Source of the DNA: Trichopria drosophilae
Taxonomy: Eukaryota; Arthropoda; Insecta; Hymenoptera; Diapriidae
Direction: 5' to 3'
DNA length: 64,000 bases
Assembly: GCA_030407085.1 (NCBI GenBank)
Contig: CM059585.1
Span: 87,930,501-87,994,500 of the forward strand
The number at the start of each line of letters is the position of its first letter. The first letter of the stretch is position 1. Below, one piece after another: positions 1-11,167 of the stretch. Both the position numbers and the translations under genes were made by a program. Under the pieces are notes generated by a model. The model searched no databases and had not been told where the DNA came from. It was given only the letters and a program-made list of their open reading frames with translations.

Positions 1-3000
1 CGGTTCGTCGCTACATCCCACCTTTCGAGTGGATCTCAATTATCACACCGCATTCTCACTACAGCTTGGGTGGTGATTTCCTCCGCCGCTCAGCGACCAA
101 TAACGGTTCGCGTTCTTTTAGACCAAGGATCCACGCACACGTTCATTTCTAGGAAATTAGCTAACGCGTTGAACTCGAAGACTTACCCAGTGTCAGCGGA
201 AGTCACGGTTCTCGGGAGTCAATCGTTTAATCGTGTTACTCGTCTTATTCCAATCACTGTACAGGCAACTCGGGGCGATATGACAGTTCTCTCAACTGAA
301 GCCTTGATTTTAGATTCGCTAACTTCTTACGTACCTAATTTCTGCCTTCCGCTTTCAAATTGGGATCACCTTCGTGATTTAACCTTTGCTGATGAGCGAC
401 CGACAGACGACACTCCCATCCATGCTATCCTTGGAGTCGACGTTTATCCTTACGCACTCCTTGATGGAATACGTCGAGGTAAACTTGGAGAGCCTGTAGC
501 TCAAAGAACAATATTCGGATGGGTCCTTTCTGGTCAAACTGAGCCACTTTCTCCTTCCGAACCCATTGTTCAGGTTCACCACATTCAAGTGTACGAAGAA
601 ATTAATAGAACTCTTCGTCAATTCTGGGAAGTAGAGGAAGGTCCCTCGTTCCAGCCTCCTTCTGAGGAAGATATTAAGTGTGAATCACACTTTCGCGATT
701 CTTTTTCCCGTACTTCGGACGGGCGATATATCGTTAGAATTCCGTTCAAGGATAATCCTCCTCTCGATATTGGCCAAACGCGCTGTCAGTCCCAAAAGGT
801 GCTCTATTCAATTGAGAGGAGACTTGCCAAACGTCCTGAAGAATATGAGTCGTATAACGCCTTCTTACGTGAATATCAGGACCTAGGTCACATGAGATCA
901 GTAGAGCCAGAGTTCGAATTGCCGATTCAGTGTGTTTATTTGCCCCATCATCCGGTAGTGAAGGCTACTAGTGCCACAACGAAGATGAGGGTTGTTTTCA
1001 ACGCTTCGAGTCCGTCTTCAAACCAAAAGTCCTTAAATGACCTTCAAATGGTGGGTCCAAAACTTCAACTAGATCTCCCTATGCTTTTAACGCGTTGGCG
1101 TGTTCATCGTTACGTGTATTGTGCTGACATTGAAAAGATGTTCAGACAAATACTCGTTGATGAACGGGATCTTAACTATCAAAGGATTCTCTGGCGAGCT
1201 GACCCTTCAAAACAGGTACAAGATTTCCAGCTCTTGACGGTGACTTATGGAACGGCCAGCGCTCCGTTCCTAGCGATGAGAGTTTTGAAGCAACTCGCCC
1301 TCGATGAAGGGCACGACCATCCTTTGGCCGTTTCGGTCATTCAAGACAGAATCTATGTCGATGATTGTCTGTTCGGTGCGGATAATGTCCAGCTCGCTAA
1401 ACTCACGCGGGATCATCTGATCGCCTTACTCAGAAAAGGTGGGTTTTCGCTCAGAAAGTGGGCCAGTAATTCAACTGAGCTCTTAGATGACATTGACACC
1501 AAAAATCATGGACTAGCTTGTGATAAGTCGCTTCAGCCTGATGAGAGCTTAAGAATCTTGGGTATTTCCTGGAACCCAGCTTCCGACAGTTATCGATTCT
1601 CTGTTCAAACGGAAGAGATGGGCGAAATCACCAAACGAAACATTTTGTCTATTATTGCTAAATTATTCGACCCCCTCGGTTGGCTCGCCCCTGTAGTCAT
1701 AGTGGCGAAGATTTTTATGCAGTCACTCTGGCGGCGTCAACTCGATTGGGATACCCCACTGCCGGAAGATTTATCCTCTTTCTGGATAAATTATTATCAC
1801 TCGTTGGCATCTCTTGTCAAGGTACAGATTGATCGATGGGTTGGGACTGGTAATGAAGCCGTCATTGGTGAGATTCATGGGTTTTCCGACGCTTCAAACA
1901 CAGCTTATGCAGGTGTCGTATACCTTCGTATTGTGCTGAAATCTGGCGAAGTCACAATCCATTTACTGGCGTGTAAGACTAAGGTTGCTCCCGAGAAACA
2001 ACTGACTATACCTCGTCTTGAACTCTGTGGCGCAGTCATACTAGCCCGACTCGTAAAGCAAATACGGGAATTGCCTGAATTTCAGTCATTCCTAACGTAC
2101 TGTTGGACTGACGCTGCAATCGTCCAAGCATGGCTAAAAAAGTCTTCCTCTCACTGGAAGACTTTTGTCGCCAACAGAGTCTCAGAGATTCACACTATTC
2201 TTCCGGAGGTTACTTGGCGTCATGTTTCCGGTTCTGAGAACCCGGCCGACCTGGCTTCTCGAGGTCTTAAAGCCGAAGAAATCCTCACAAATTCTTTGTG
2301 GTGGCGGGGACCCTCTTGGCTCTCCCTCGATTCTAGCGAATGGCCCTCTGCCGAGCCTACATTGCCCGATAATGCACTCTTGGAACAGCGACCAACCAGT
2401 ACAACTGCATTGACCTCCATTGTCACTCCCGTCAATAATTTTGAAATACCAAAACGTTTCTCATCGTGGTTACGATTACTCCGTGTAACCGCATACATCT
2501 TACGTTGGTTAGATTACAAAAGAGCCCCGAAAATTCGTTCGTTGCCAGTACTGCCAAATGCTGTGGAAATCCAAGCGGCCTCAAATCGGTGGATTTCCCT
2601 TCTACAAGCACATCACTTCTCAGCTGAGATAAAGTTGCTTCGGGAGAATGAGCCTAATACGAACGGCATAAGATCTTTGAAACAAGATCAAACTCTCAAG
2701 CGGTGCAGTCAGCTTCGTCGGCTCAATCCGATCCTTGACGCTGATGGACTTTTACGAGTGGGTGGAAGACTGTCTCTCAGTCGGTTGGACCCTTCTGCCA
2801 AATTCCCATACATATTAGGAAATGATTCAACTTCGCGACTCATTATACTAGATTCACACCAACGTTGCTTGCATGGTGGGATTGCTCTCACTTTGAGTAC
2901 CCTCCGTGATTCTTATTGGGTGTTGCAAGCTCGTAAAGTAGTGAAATCAGTAATCTTTCATTGTGTGACCTGTGCCCGTTTTCGAGCCGAAATTCCTGTG

Positions 3001-3990
3001 CAACTGATGGGTCCCTTACCTTCATTTCGGGTGGAGAACCCTGGGTATCCATTTGCAGTATGTGGGGTAGATTATGCAGGACCACTCTCAGTCCGCATGT
3101 CTGGCGGCCGTGGTGTCCGTTCCCGGCCAGCATGGGTGGCAGTGTTCGTCTGTCTCGCTACGAAAGCCGTACATCTCGAGGTAGTTTCCGAATATACTAG
3201 TTCTGCGTTTTTAGCGGCGTTTGACCGATTCTGTTCTCGGCGCAATAAACCGTCTACAATGTATAGCGATAATGGACCCAACTTCCAAGGCGCGGACAAG
3301 GAACTGCGTAACACTTTTCGCGAACTAAAATCGGATCCTAAAGTTCAGGCTGAACTTGCAAAGGATGGGATTCTGTGGGAATTCATTCCCCCAGCCGCAC
3401 CCCATTTCGGAGGCCTGTGGGAAGCGGCGGTCAAAGGCATGAAACATCATCTTTATAGAGTCTTGGGTCCTCGTACTCCTACATTTGAGGAGCTTACCAC
3501 TTTAATGTGTCGCATTGAATCATGTATGAATTCCAGACCCATAGGCTCCCTTACGGATGATGTGGAGAGCCTTGATGCCTTGACTCCGGGGCATTTCCTT
3601 GTCCACCGCCAGTTAACTTCAGTCGTACGCCCTAGTTTAGATAACGTACCTGCGAATCGATTGTCTCGCTGGCAATTAATGAGTCAATTGCTTGAGCAAT
3701 TTTGGCGAAGTTGGTCCGATGACTATGTTAGATCTTGCCAACATAGGACCAAATGGCAGAAAAGAACTGCACTTCTAAAAGTAGGTCAAATTGTACTATT
3801 GCGTCATGATAATCTTCCGCCAGCACGGTGGAAGTTGGGTCGGATCACACGTTGTTACCCCGGATCTGATGGCTTAGTTCGTGTAGTTTCCGTTAAAACT
3901 GCTACGTCGGAGTATGACCGTCCGATCACAAAATTAGCTCTTCTACCAATCGATATAGAGGACACTAAGGATTCTGAATTAAGTGACTAA
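1..3990 (+). CDS. BEL/Pao retrotransposon Pol polyprotein (5'-partial)
   Basis: The frame is open from base 1 with no stop until TAA at 3988-3990, so the N-terminus (Gag/zinc knuckle) lies outside the window; a GTG at 70 is not a real start. Domains in order: an aspartic protease-like region with DQGS at 121-132; the BEL/Pao reverse transcriptase with YVDD at 1354-1365; RNase H with FSDAS near 1881-1895 and WTDAA near 2104; a zinc-binding HHCC region (H..H around 2860-2880, then HCVTC near 2959); and the DDE integrase core with D in GVDYAG near 3070, SDNGPN near 3264-3281, and E in GLWEAA near 3415-3430. All catalytic motifs look intact with no frameshift in about 1,330 codons, suggesting a young copy. 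Product: reverse transcription and integration of a BEL/Pao LTR element. Family assignment is firm; activity is inference. Confidence 0.95.
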   Translation, partial: RFVATSHLSSGSQLSHRILTTAWVVISSAAQRPITVRVLLDQGSTHTFISRKLANALNSKTYPVSAEVTVLGSQSFNRVTRLIPITVQATRGDMTVLSTEALILDSLTSYVPNFCLPLSNWDHLRDLTFADERPTDDTPIHAILGVDVYPYALLDGIRRGKLGEPVAQRTIFGWVLSGQTEPLSPSEPIVQVHHIQVYEEINRTLRQFWEVEEGPSFQPPSEEDIKCESHFRDSFSRTSDGRYIVRIPFKDNPPLDIGQTRCQSQKVLYSIERRLAKRPEEYESYNAFLREYQDLGHMRSVEPEFELPIQCVYLPHHPVVKATSATTKMRVVFNASSPSSNQKSLNDLQMVGPKLQLDLPMLLTRWRVHRYVYCADIEKMFRQILVDERDLNYQRILWRADPSKQVQDFQLLTVTYGTASAPFLAMRVLKQLALDEGHDHPLAVSVIQDRIYVDDCLFGADNVQLAKLTRDHLIALLRKGGFSLRKWASNSTELLDDIDTKNHGLACDKSLQPDESLRILGISWNPASDSYRFSVQTEEMGEITKRNILSIIAKLFDPLGWLAPVVIVAKIFMQSLWRRQLDWDTPLPEDLSSFWINYYHSLASLVKVQIDRWVGTGNEAVIGEIHGFSDASNTAYAGVVYLRIVLKSGEVTIHLLACKTKVAPEKQLTIPRLELCGAVILARLVKQIRELPEFQSFLTYCWTDAAIVQAWLKKSSSHWKTFVANRVSEIHTILPEVTWRHVSGSENPADLASRGLKAEEILTNSLWWRGPSWLSLDSSEWPSAEPTLPDNALLEQRPTSTTALTSIVTPVNNFEIPKRFSSWLRLLRVTAYILRWLDYKRAPKIRSLPVLPNAVEIQAASNRWISLLQAHHFSAEIKLLRENEPNTNGIRSLKQDQTLKRCSQLRRLNPILDADGLLRVGGRLSLSRLDPSAKFPYILGNDSTSRLIILDSHQRCLHGGIALTLSTLRDSYWVLQARKVVKSVIFHCVTCARFRAEIPVQLMGPLPSFRVENPGYPFAVCGVDYAGPLSVRMSGGRGVRSRPAWVAVFVCLATKAVHLEVVSEYTSSAFLAAFDRFCSRRNKPSTMYSDNGPNFQGADKELRNTFRELKSDPKVQAELAKDGILWEFIPPAAPHFGGLWEAAVKGMKHHLYRVLGPRTPTFEELTTLMCRIESCMNSRPIGSLTDDVESLDALTPGHFLVHRQLTSVVRPSLDNVPANRLSRWQLMSQLLEQFWRSWSDDYVRSCQHRTKWQKRTALLKVGQIVLLRHDNLPPARWKLGRITRCYPGSDGLVRVVSVKTATSEYDRPITKLALLPIDIEDTKDSELSD

Positions 3991-4133
3991 GGAATACCAG
4001 ATCTTAAGGGCTAACGGTTTGCCTCCTGGCCCCTGCGCGTTATCATTTAAAACCTTAGATTTAAGATAGATTTCTCATAAGTTCATACGCTTAATTTGTT
4101 TATGTTGCGATGTATATCGCAAGGCGGGCGGCA

Positions 4134-4589
4134 TGTTCGCGTATGTATCGATAGCGAAATCTATTGTACCGATCATACCAAGTGTCAAGCGGTTCCGTCG
4201 GTGGCAGTACTTTGCTGGTGCACTTATTGCCAATTTGAATCTCGCGAATAATTTATTGTATAGCGAAAAGGGGGGAAGCGAACAAGCTTCCGTATACGTA
4301 CCGTCCGGTTCAGTTCGATTTGGCGTCAGCAATCCGTCGGATCGCCGAATCTGCTCCGTTCGTCAACGGAAAGCGTCATTCGAAACCGCGCAACTTTTCC
4401 TCGCAGTTTTGGAAAATCTCGTTTTCCGTGTTCACGCACCCTCGTTGCGTTCTACCAGTTGCTGTTGGAATAAATTATTGTGAAGTTGGTATCAAGGTGC
4501 ACGTTTAATTTTATTTTTCCTTCGGATCCTGGACCATTAACCAGCGGCTTGCCGATCACTACTTGAGGCCACCGCTAGTAAAGAGAACA
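4134..4589 (+). repeat. Probable 3' LTR of the BEL/Pao element
   Basis: A G-rich polypurine-like run ending GGCGGGCGGCA (to 4133) is followed by TGTTCGCG, the expected TG start of an LTR. AATAAA occurs near 4469 as a possible polyadenylation signal, and AGAACA at 4584-4589 is the proposed CA end. The 456 bp length suits BEL/Pao. With no 5' LTR available for comparison, both ends are inference. Confidence 0.4.
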
Positions 4590-4745
4590 AAGACTGCAGC
4601 AGATCTTCGATGTGACTGGAGTAAGAATTAGTGTATGAAGAAACTTTAGTCAGGCTGCAAGAATTTGACTTTCAGAATCTTATTGTAGAATCTTCATAGA
4701 CTCTGCAAGTGAAGGTAGTGCCTCTAGGGATGCAGTGTGGACATT

Positions 4746-5450
4746 CCCAGCAATCCAGACTGGATAGGATTGGATTGAAAATTTCAATTCATTTTGAATT
4801 CATACTTTGATTCCGTAAATATGTATTCAAATAGATTGAATTCCGAAGAAAGGAATCCATCTGTATTCAATTTTATGAATGCAATCGAAAGCGTAATTTG
4901 CCGGTATAAAAAATTAAGTTTTTGAAAGAAAACTTTTCTTGCATTGAAATGAATACGCTTAAAAAGTTCTGAATCCGTAATGTTGAATACGGATGCATTC
5001 AATGTTTCGTTTTTAAATAGGAAACTTTTTTTGGATTGAAATGAATACGCTTAGGTAGTGTTGAGTATAATGTATTCAAAGTTTCGTTTTCGAAATACAA
5101 CTTTTTTTGGATTGAAATGAATATATTTTGATATTTTTGAATCCGTAATGTTGAATACGGGTGTATACAAAGTTTCGTTTTTGAAAAGGAAACTATTTTT
5201 GGATTGAAATGAATACACTTAGATAGTTTTGAATCCGTAATGTTGAATACGGATGTATATTTAAGATTTAATTTTTAAAAAGAAAACTTTTTTGGATTAA
5301 TATGAATTCAGAAAGTAACCGTTTTATTCGTATGAATGAATAGAATTGTAATTACGCATTAAAATGGATGCACCGTTGACCAAAGTATGGATTCAGAATT
5401 AAATAATTGAATCCAATTCTATACAACTCTATCCAACTTCGATTGCTGGG
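4746..5450. mobile_element. TIR element, CCCAGCAATC family, copy A
   Basis: It starts CCCAGCAATC and ends GATTGCTGGG, and the imperfect inverted repeat continues inward for about 70 bp. The interior is an AT-rich tandem array with period near 90 bp, each unit holding a variant of GTAATGTTGAATACGG (about four units near 4978, 5060, 5145, 5236). A second copy with the same ends lies at 33738-34624. No coding capacity, and no clear target-site duplication (flanks ACATT and TTGTT). A non-autonomous DNA transposon (MITE); superfamily not identified. ORFs inside it are chance. Confidence 0.8.
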
Positions 5451-5940
5451 TTGTTACATGCGAATAATACGTATCTCGCTCTCTCCCAAAATTAATTCCA
5501 TACTTATTATTATCCCAACAAACGAAAAAGTATACGAAAAATCTGTGTACGATTTAATACGAAATAAGTATGTTTCTTTCCCTGCACTCTTTCGTTACGA
5601 ATGCGAGTGTATACGATGTTATACGCGATACATAAACGCTCATAACCTCAAAGAAACGATTACTTTGGATTATCAAATGATTTAAACTAAAAAAACATTT
5701 CTTCGAAAATTATGAAATAGGGAAAACGATATAATTAATTCTTCGATTAAATTAACAGAATTTCAAGCTATTCTAAGCCGCAACAAATCAATTTTTGTAA
5801 TGCGTTAAATAGGGTATCGTATAAGATCGAATGAATTCAATTCTGATATTACAGGTCGTATAAAATAGTATAAATTCGAATAAGAATCTCGAATAATCAA
5901 TACCCCACTAGAAAGAAACAGAATGCAAATAGTACATTAT

Positions 5941-6058
5941 CTAACAAGGGTGTAAAGTGTACTTTTATGCACCGGGTGGGAATTATACATACGAAGCGCC
6001 GAGTGATGTGTAAAATTCCAGACCGATGCGTAACAGTTATACTTTACACTCATGTTAG
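5941..6058. mobile_element. Mini TIR element, 118 bp
   Basis: It starts CTAACAAGGGTGTAAAGT and ends ACTTTACACTCATGTTAG, an inverted repeat of about 18 bp with three mismatches. It carries TGTAAAGT/ACTTTACA arms resembling the GCGTAAA hairpins downstream. It is nested in the CCCAACAAACG element; the other copies lack it. Confidence 0.5.
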
Positions 6059-6104
6059 GTATTCTAGTTTTTGTAATTGGGTACGTAAAGTTTTGATGCC
6101 TGCC

Positions 6105-6258
6105 CAGTAAACGAAAACGAATAGAAAGTTAAAAATACGAATTGAAATGAATTCAAGTGAATTACAATGAATTAAAACGCATGAAAATGATTAATTGAAT
6201 CCACTTTTTAATTCATTGCAATTCGTATATTTAACTTGCTATTCGTTTTCGTTTACTG
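6105..6258. mobile_element. Palindromic mini-element, 154 bp
   Basis: CAGTAAACGAAAACGAATAG at the left is mirrored by CTATTCGTTTTCGTTTACTG at the right, and the arms pair over most of the element, giving a nearly complete foldback. No ORF. Confidence 0.55.
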
Positions 6259-6267
6259 AGTGATTGA

Positions 6268-6377
6268 GTGCGTAAAGTACAACTTTACGCACGACCGTTC
6301 AGTTTACGAATTTTGTCGTCGGGAGTGCGTAAAAGTGAACTTTACGCACGAAAAAACAGTACAACAGTACTTTACGC
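6268..6377. repeat. Cluster of GTGCGTAAA hairpins
   Basis: 6268-6292 is a perfect hairpin: GTGCGTAAAGT, a 3-base loop, then ACTTTACGCAC. 6325-6349 is a second hairpin with the same arms. A third half-site (ACTTTACGCAC) ends near 6377. The same module recurs elsewhere in the window (see the finding). Confidence 0.7.
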
Positions 6378-6699
6378 ACACAATTACAATAATATCGAAT
6401 CCGTATACTTTTTCGTTTATTGGGATACTTATTCAGTAAAAGAATTCTTTATGAACAGTTATGGTTTGTGAAGACCATTTTTACAAAATGAGTTCTTTCA
6501 TAAAAGCATTCAAGAAATATTCTTTTTGAATATTTCAAAATTTCTTTATAAATCTCTATCCATTTTTGTATATGTACATAAGAATACAATATGTATACAT
6601 TTCCACTATACACGTATACATATATATATATATGTAGTTTCTTTTTTCGATACATTCGAAATTGAAAGGACGAGAAAGTAAAAAGTTTCACACCTACGA

Positions 6700-7222
6700 T
6701 AATGGACGTGCGTGTGTGCGTCGGATGACACTGATATTACGTATTATCGAAAGTTAAAAGAAATTTCCCACCTCTCGATTTGTCCGATAACAAAAGATAT
6801 CGCCGAGAATTTGTAACAATCGTGCGAGGGGAGCGTATATACATATATCATGCGTATCCTAACCGCGTTTCTAGAAAGTCACGATCGCCGCGATGCTGCG
6901 ACAAAAACGAACTAGGCGAGCGAAAATAATTTTTGCGCCCGAACCGAGGTACATAATGTACACCTGGTCAATTTATTCCGTAAGAGGCAAGGTCGACGGG
7001 TTAATGCTACAATAACTTGTGTGTGCAGCTCGAGAGAGGGGATCATCGGGGGAAAATCAGGACAAGAGAGAAAGTTTGGAAACTTGAGTAACTCCTTGTT
7101 CACGAATACCTGAGATCGCTTGACCAATATGTAGACAAATTTTATTGTCAGAAGAAGAATTTTCTCCCATCTTACCAAAGGACACATCATATTAATCTCA
7201 AGGATTTCAACAATAAATAAAC
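6700..7222 (+). promoter_or_regulatory. Upstream region and 5' leader of PDSS2
   Basis: This gene-free stretch is richer in CpG than the flanking DNA (for example CACGATCGCCGCGATGCTGCG near 6880), as expected of an insect promoter, and runs directly into the PDSS2 ATG. No specific transcription-factor site is claimed, and the start of transcription is not placed. Confidence 0.35.
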
Positions 7223-8670
7223 ATGTCTGCCAGTAACAACGTTGTAAAGTTGTTTAGAAAGTGTTGTCCCGTAACGTCAATGTTTTACAATAAACCCTAC
7301 CTCATCTGCGTCGATCAAAAACCACTGCGCTGCGATACTTACGTTACCAAGGTAGAAGCGAACCAGAAACCAGATTGGAACCGAGCTGTTTCGGAGGCTG
7401 CACGGATCGTGGGATATCCGACTTCTTTTCTATGCCTTCGTCCACTTATGAACGATGAAATTGCTAATGTTGCCCAACACTTGCAGAAAATTGCCGGATC
7501 GAATCATCCCATCTTAAAAACTGCCAAGTAAGTTTCCATTTTACGATTGTATAATTTTCCTTTCTGTTTAACATTTATTTTTAATTTAGGAGTTTAATCT
7601 TTTACAATGCGAGAAATAATATGCAGGCATGGGGTCTCATCGTTTTGCTTATATCGAAAGCAGCAGGTCACCTCAATGTTGACGACATGGACGTAGATAA
7701 AGCTGTAGGAGTTTTGCACAGGTAAATAAACTATCTGTATGATTACGTTACGTAAATAACTGTTAAATTGTTTAGTCAACGAGTCCTGGCGGAGGTAACT
7801 GAAATGATACGCACAAGTCATTTAGTTCATAAAGGCTTAGTAAATATCGAGCCTGGAATGTATTCCGAAACGTCCCAACAAATGGATGACATGACATTCG
7901 GAAATAAGATTGCGCTACTCAGCGGAGACCATTTACTGGCAAAAAGTTGTATGGAATTGGCACATCTCAGAGATCAAGACGTAAGTATTTAAAATATCTG
8001 AATTCGTACGCAATTTACAAAACTATTTGTCGCAAGGTTGTCGAATTGATGTCGAGCGCAGTACGCGACTTGTCTGAAGCAGAATTTGTCGGGCGAAGAG
8101 ACAATCAAAATCTTCCGTTACCGTCGGTTCCACCTGCCGATCGCACTGACTACGCCGTGAAAGAATGGTCTTTGCAAAACGTTTTGAGTACTGGTGCTCT
8201 GTTGGGAAAATCTTGCAAAGGTACTTTAAAATTAGCGGGTCACGATGAAGAAATTCAAGAATACGGGTACAATTTGGGAAAACATTTGGCCCTTGCCTGG
8301 CAGGTAACCCAGAAATAATCATAAGTAACGACTAAAATTAAATCTACAATGTTTTCAGGCATGTCTCGACCTTGAGCCGTTCATCATAAAGGATAGAAAC
8401 AGTTCGTTTAATTTGTGCTCGGCACCGGTTATGTTTCACATCGAACACGATCCTTCAATCCTGGTAGAAATCGATAAAGGCTTGGATTCGGTGAAAAATG
8501 TTGATTACGTAAAAGTTTACGACATTGTTGCGGCAGGTCCCGGAGTAGAATTGACAAAGCAATTGCAAAGAGAACATTCCCAACGAGCGATGGAAGCTTT
8601 AAGCGTATTCCAAGCAAGCGACGCACGGACAGCTCTATCGAACATCATTACGGCGATGGGCGACTTCTAA
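7223..8670 (+). CDS. PDSS2: Decaprenyl-diphosphate synthase subunit 2
   Basis: Five exons: 7223-7527, 7590-7721, 7776-7980, 8037-8303 and 8359-8670, all with GT..AG introns of 54-62 bp. They join to 1221 nt, 406 residues plus stop, close to human PDSS2 (399). Recognised from VGYPTSF, the GNKIALLSGDHLLA block, the GALLGKSC stretch, and the end-block with AMEALSVFQASDARTAL. The product is the non-catalytic partner of PDSS1 in the mitochondrial heterotetramer that makes the long polyprenyl tail of ubiquinone. As expected for subunit 2, the aspartate-rich DDxxD motifs of catalytic prenyl synthases are absent. The ATG at 7223 is chosen because it opens the conserved frame and follows AT-rich leader sequence. 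Short introns and an undamaged frame point to an active gene. Confidence 0.95.
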
Positions 8671-8984
8671 TAAGGTTGATTTTATCGATGGGCATTATTT
8701 ACATTGTTCGTCCTATTTGTAAGTAATTCTTTTAAGAAGTGTACATTAATCATGTAAAATAGCCCGTGAATCAGTCTATACAAACCGTCCCAAGTTAAGT
8801 TTGTAATTTTTATAAATTGTTAAGTTTTAACGGTGATTGGAGGACACTTAACCAGTGGAAACTATACATAATTTATTATATAATTGTGAACGCTGAAAAA
8901 CACAATTTATCTTGTATAATTGTATCATAATATGTAATTTTGTAATTTATATATTATACAGATTTTTATTATTTGTACCTTTAA

Positions 8985-9878
8985 CCACTTCAATGGATCA
9001 TATATGTACAAAAAAAATTATTGACAAACGTGGTAATGGTTCCCATATGTACATTTTGCAATAACTTTTACAATTCTTAATGAATTTGCATGAAACTTCG
9101 TATACCAAAATATTTTGGGTCGCTGAATCCGAATCTGTCGTCAAATGGGAAAATTCAAAATGACGGCTGTAAATTTGCTAAATTTATTAAAATGTGCGGC
9201 GCTCATTTTTCTTTATACGGAAAACAGCTGAAAATTGTTACTCGGGGGTTTTCGGGGCCGCTAATTATAAATCTGAAATCAGCTTTTGAAAATTCAAAAT
9301 GTCGGTTCCAAGATGGCCGACATAAATGTAAAAAATTTACTTGATTTTGATGACAGTTGGTACTCGGGAATTTTTTGGGTCGCTGATTACGAATTTGAAG
9401 TCAGATTTTTTAAATTCAAAATGGTGGATCCAAGATGGCCGACATAAATGTGAAATATTACTTGATTTTTTAAATGATTAATTAAATGTTAATTGATATA
9501 TTTTAGGAAAAAATGGAACCTGTGTTTCACCGTTTTTCGATATCTTAAGTACAGGGCTGTACCACTTCTGGCACTTTTTTTTTTAAACACACTGTAGAAA
9601 ATACGAATGAATTTTACAAACTCATTGTAATTTTCATTTTATATAAATTTGGTAATATTCCTACGTGTGAAATTGTGTTTTTACTATTTGAGGTTAGGAT
9701 TTTTACAATATTTTTGTAAATTTACCAGACACCATTGTGGATTTACCACATCAAGCATAGAGAAAGTACAACGCGTTGTCATTTGACAATGCTACAAATT
9801 GGTAATACATATTTGAGCCCACGTTCAACGTGGTAAAGTTAATTTCTATTTTTTACAGTGCAGCTACCACTGAAGTGG
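8985..9878. mobile_element. TTAA-flanked TIR element (piggyBac-like MITE)
   Basis: TTAA at 8981-8984 and 9879-9882 flank inverted ends CCACTTCAATGG and CCACTGAAGTGG (12 bp, one mismatch). TTAA target duplication is characteristic of piggyBac transposons. The interior carries two or three copies of the module 'cgctgattacgaatctg ... caaaatggcggatccaagatggc' (9115-9450). No transposase. A second TIR element is nested at 9590-9860. Confidence 0.65.
9590..9860. mobile_element. CACTGTA-ended TIR element nested in the TTAA element
   Basis: CACTGTAGAAAATA at the left is answered by TATTTTTTACAGTG at the right, about 271 bp. Similar CACTGTAAAAA ends bound a separate element at 53474-53868. No coding capacity. 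Superfamily uncertain. Confidence 0.5.
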
Positions 9879-10263
9879 TTAAGTGACCCTTTTGATATTT
9901 AAATATTTTTAAAAGATTTTTAAGGAGTAATTGGAAGAATGGTTGATACTTGTCAAAAAGTGTATATTTATTAGAAACGTTGCCTTATCGATAGGTGAAA
10001 AATAAATTTCTCCACTTTCTAATTCTCGTTGGCATTCTCCCGAACAATTTGACAGTACGCTACTAAATTTAATAGTGTATTATCATACAATTTTCTGGCT
10101 TTAAACTTTAATATATTTTTAAAAAATTACACATAACTTTTGGTAAAATTGTATGATAATTTTCTGAAATTAAATAACAAAGTGAGACATACTTATATTG
10201 TAAAAATATAACATTGCACACCTTTATCTTATATTATTTAATTGTACAACAATCGATCGGTAA

Positions 10264-11167
10264 TCAATGCAGTTTACTGCAGCTTGCTTTGGAATGTCCG
10301 TTGTTTGATTTACGGTCCAAATCGTGCAACGTATCACTGTTTCTTCGGGATTGCGTGGGTATTCCTCTGTACAAGTTCTCTGTTATTCGTAACCGGTTCG
10401 CTTCTGTGTTTTTGTACTGTTTCTGTTCCACTATTTCTATGTTTTCATTGTCGTCGATAGCTTTCATCGCTGCTAATAATTTTTCTTTGTTAAATGGAAG
10501 AGAATTCTTTTGAACCGTTTCGATAGGACTGTTAGTTTTAGTCTCTTCGACTTCGATATTTGACTTGGAATTTCTTCTTGATTTTGGCAATTCCTGACTT
10601 TCAATCCTTTCATTTAACAAATTGTTTGTTTCGCTTCTATCGGCTTGTATCAGGTCTTTAAGAACTTGAGATTTCCTTTGATTCCACGTATCTGTCGGCT
10701 CGTCTAGATCTGTTGCCATCAATTCTTTGAAAGTAAGAGATTTTTTCTGTTCGACAAAAACGTTTGGTGAGTTTGATGAATTGTTAAACGATATTGACGA
10801 TTTGATCAGCGTTGACAATCCATTTGGAGAACTGGCATTGGGGGGGTTAATCGGTATCACACTTTCACCTTGACTCTCTTCGCTAGATTTTCTACTTGGT
10901 ACAAAATTATTCGTAGCTTCGGGTGTGTCGGTAGAAGTCGGAGTGATCCTGTCAGCTTCGGTGTCTGTGTAGCTTTCTTCACAAGTTGCGCCGTCATCCG
11001 AGTCGACATCTCTTTTTAGGGAGTCCACTTGTGCCGGTTCTGGACTTTCCGACTCTAATTTTTTAAAACTGGTTTCGTAGTTTGTAACAAGTTTTTCCAA
11101 ACTATTTTGCATCTTCTCTTCAGCAACCTGTACTGAAGGTATCCTCTCGATGGGTGATGATGTTACC
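10264..11167 (-). CDS. LCA5: LCA5 exon 8 (C-terminal)
   Basis: The acceptor is TAG|G read on the minus strand at 11167/11168, and the stop TGA complements 10264-10266. It encodes about 301 residues: a Ser/Thr/Asn-rich, probably disordered tail with acidic patches, then the conserved LLAAMKAIDD block near the end. Phase follows exon 7 correctly. Confidence 0.88.

Larger units (their letters stand above)
1..4589 (+). mobile_element. BEL/Pao LTR retrotransposon, 3' part
   Basis: Pol is followed by about 140 bp of non-coding sequence and then a probable 3' LTR. The 5' LTR and Gag are outside the window, so target-site duplication cannot be tested. The right edge is placed at the best ..ACA candidate and may be off by some tens of bases. 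Confidence 0.75.
5514..6424. mobile_element. TIR element, CCCAACAAACG family, copy 1 (with nested inserts)
   Basis: The left end reads CCCAACAAACGAAAAAGTAT and the right end is its near-exact inverse, finishing TCGTTTATTGGG. The internal sequence up to about 5910 matches copies at 24993-25738 and 38699-39073 in reverse orientation, which confirms a repeat family. Two small palindromic elements (5941-6058, 6105-6258) and GCGTAAA hairpins (6268-6377) sit in its right half and are absent from the other copies. Non-autonomous. Confidence 0.75.

Noticed and set aside
5407..5685. A 92-codon ORF
   Set aside because: It crosses the boundary of two TIR elements and has no coding character.
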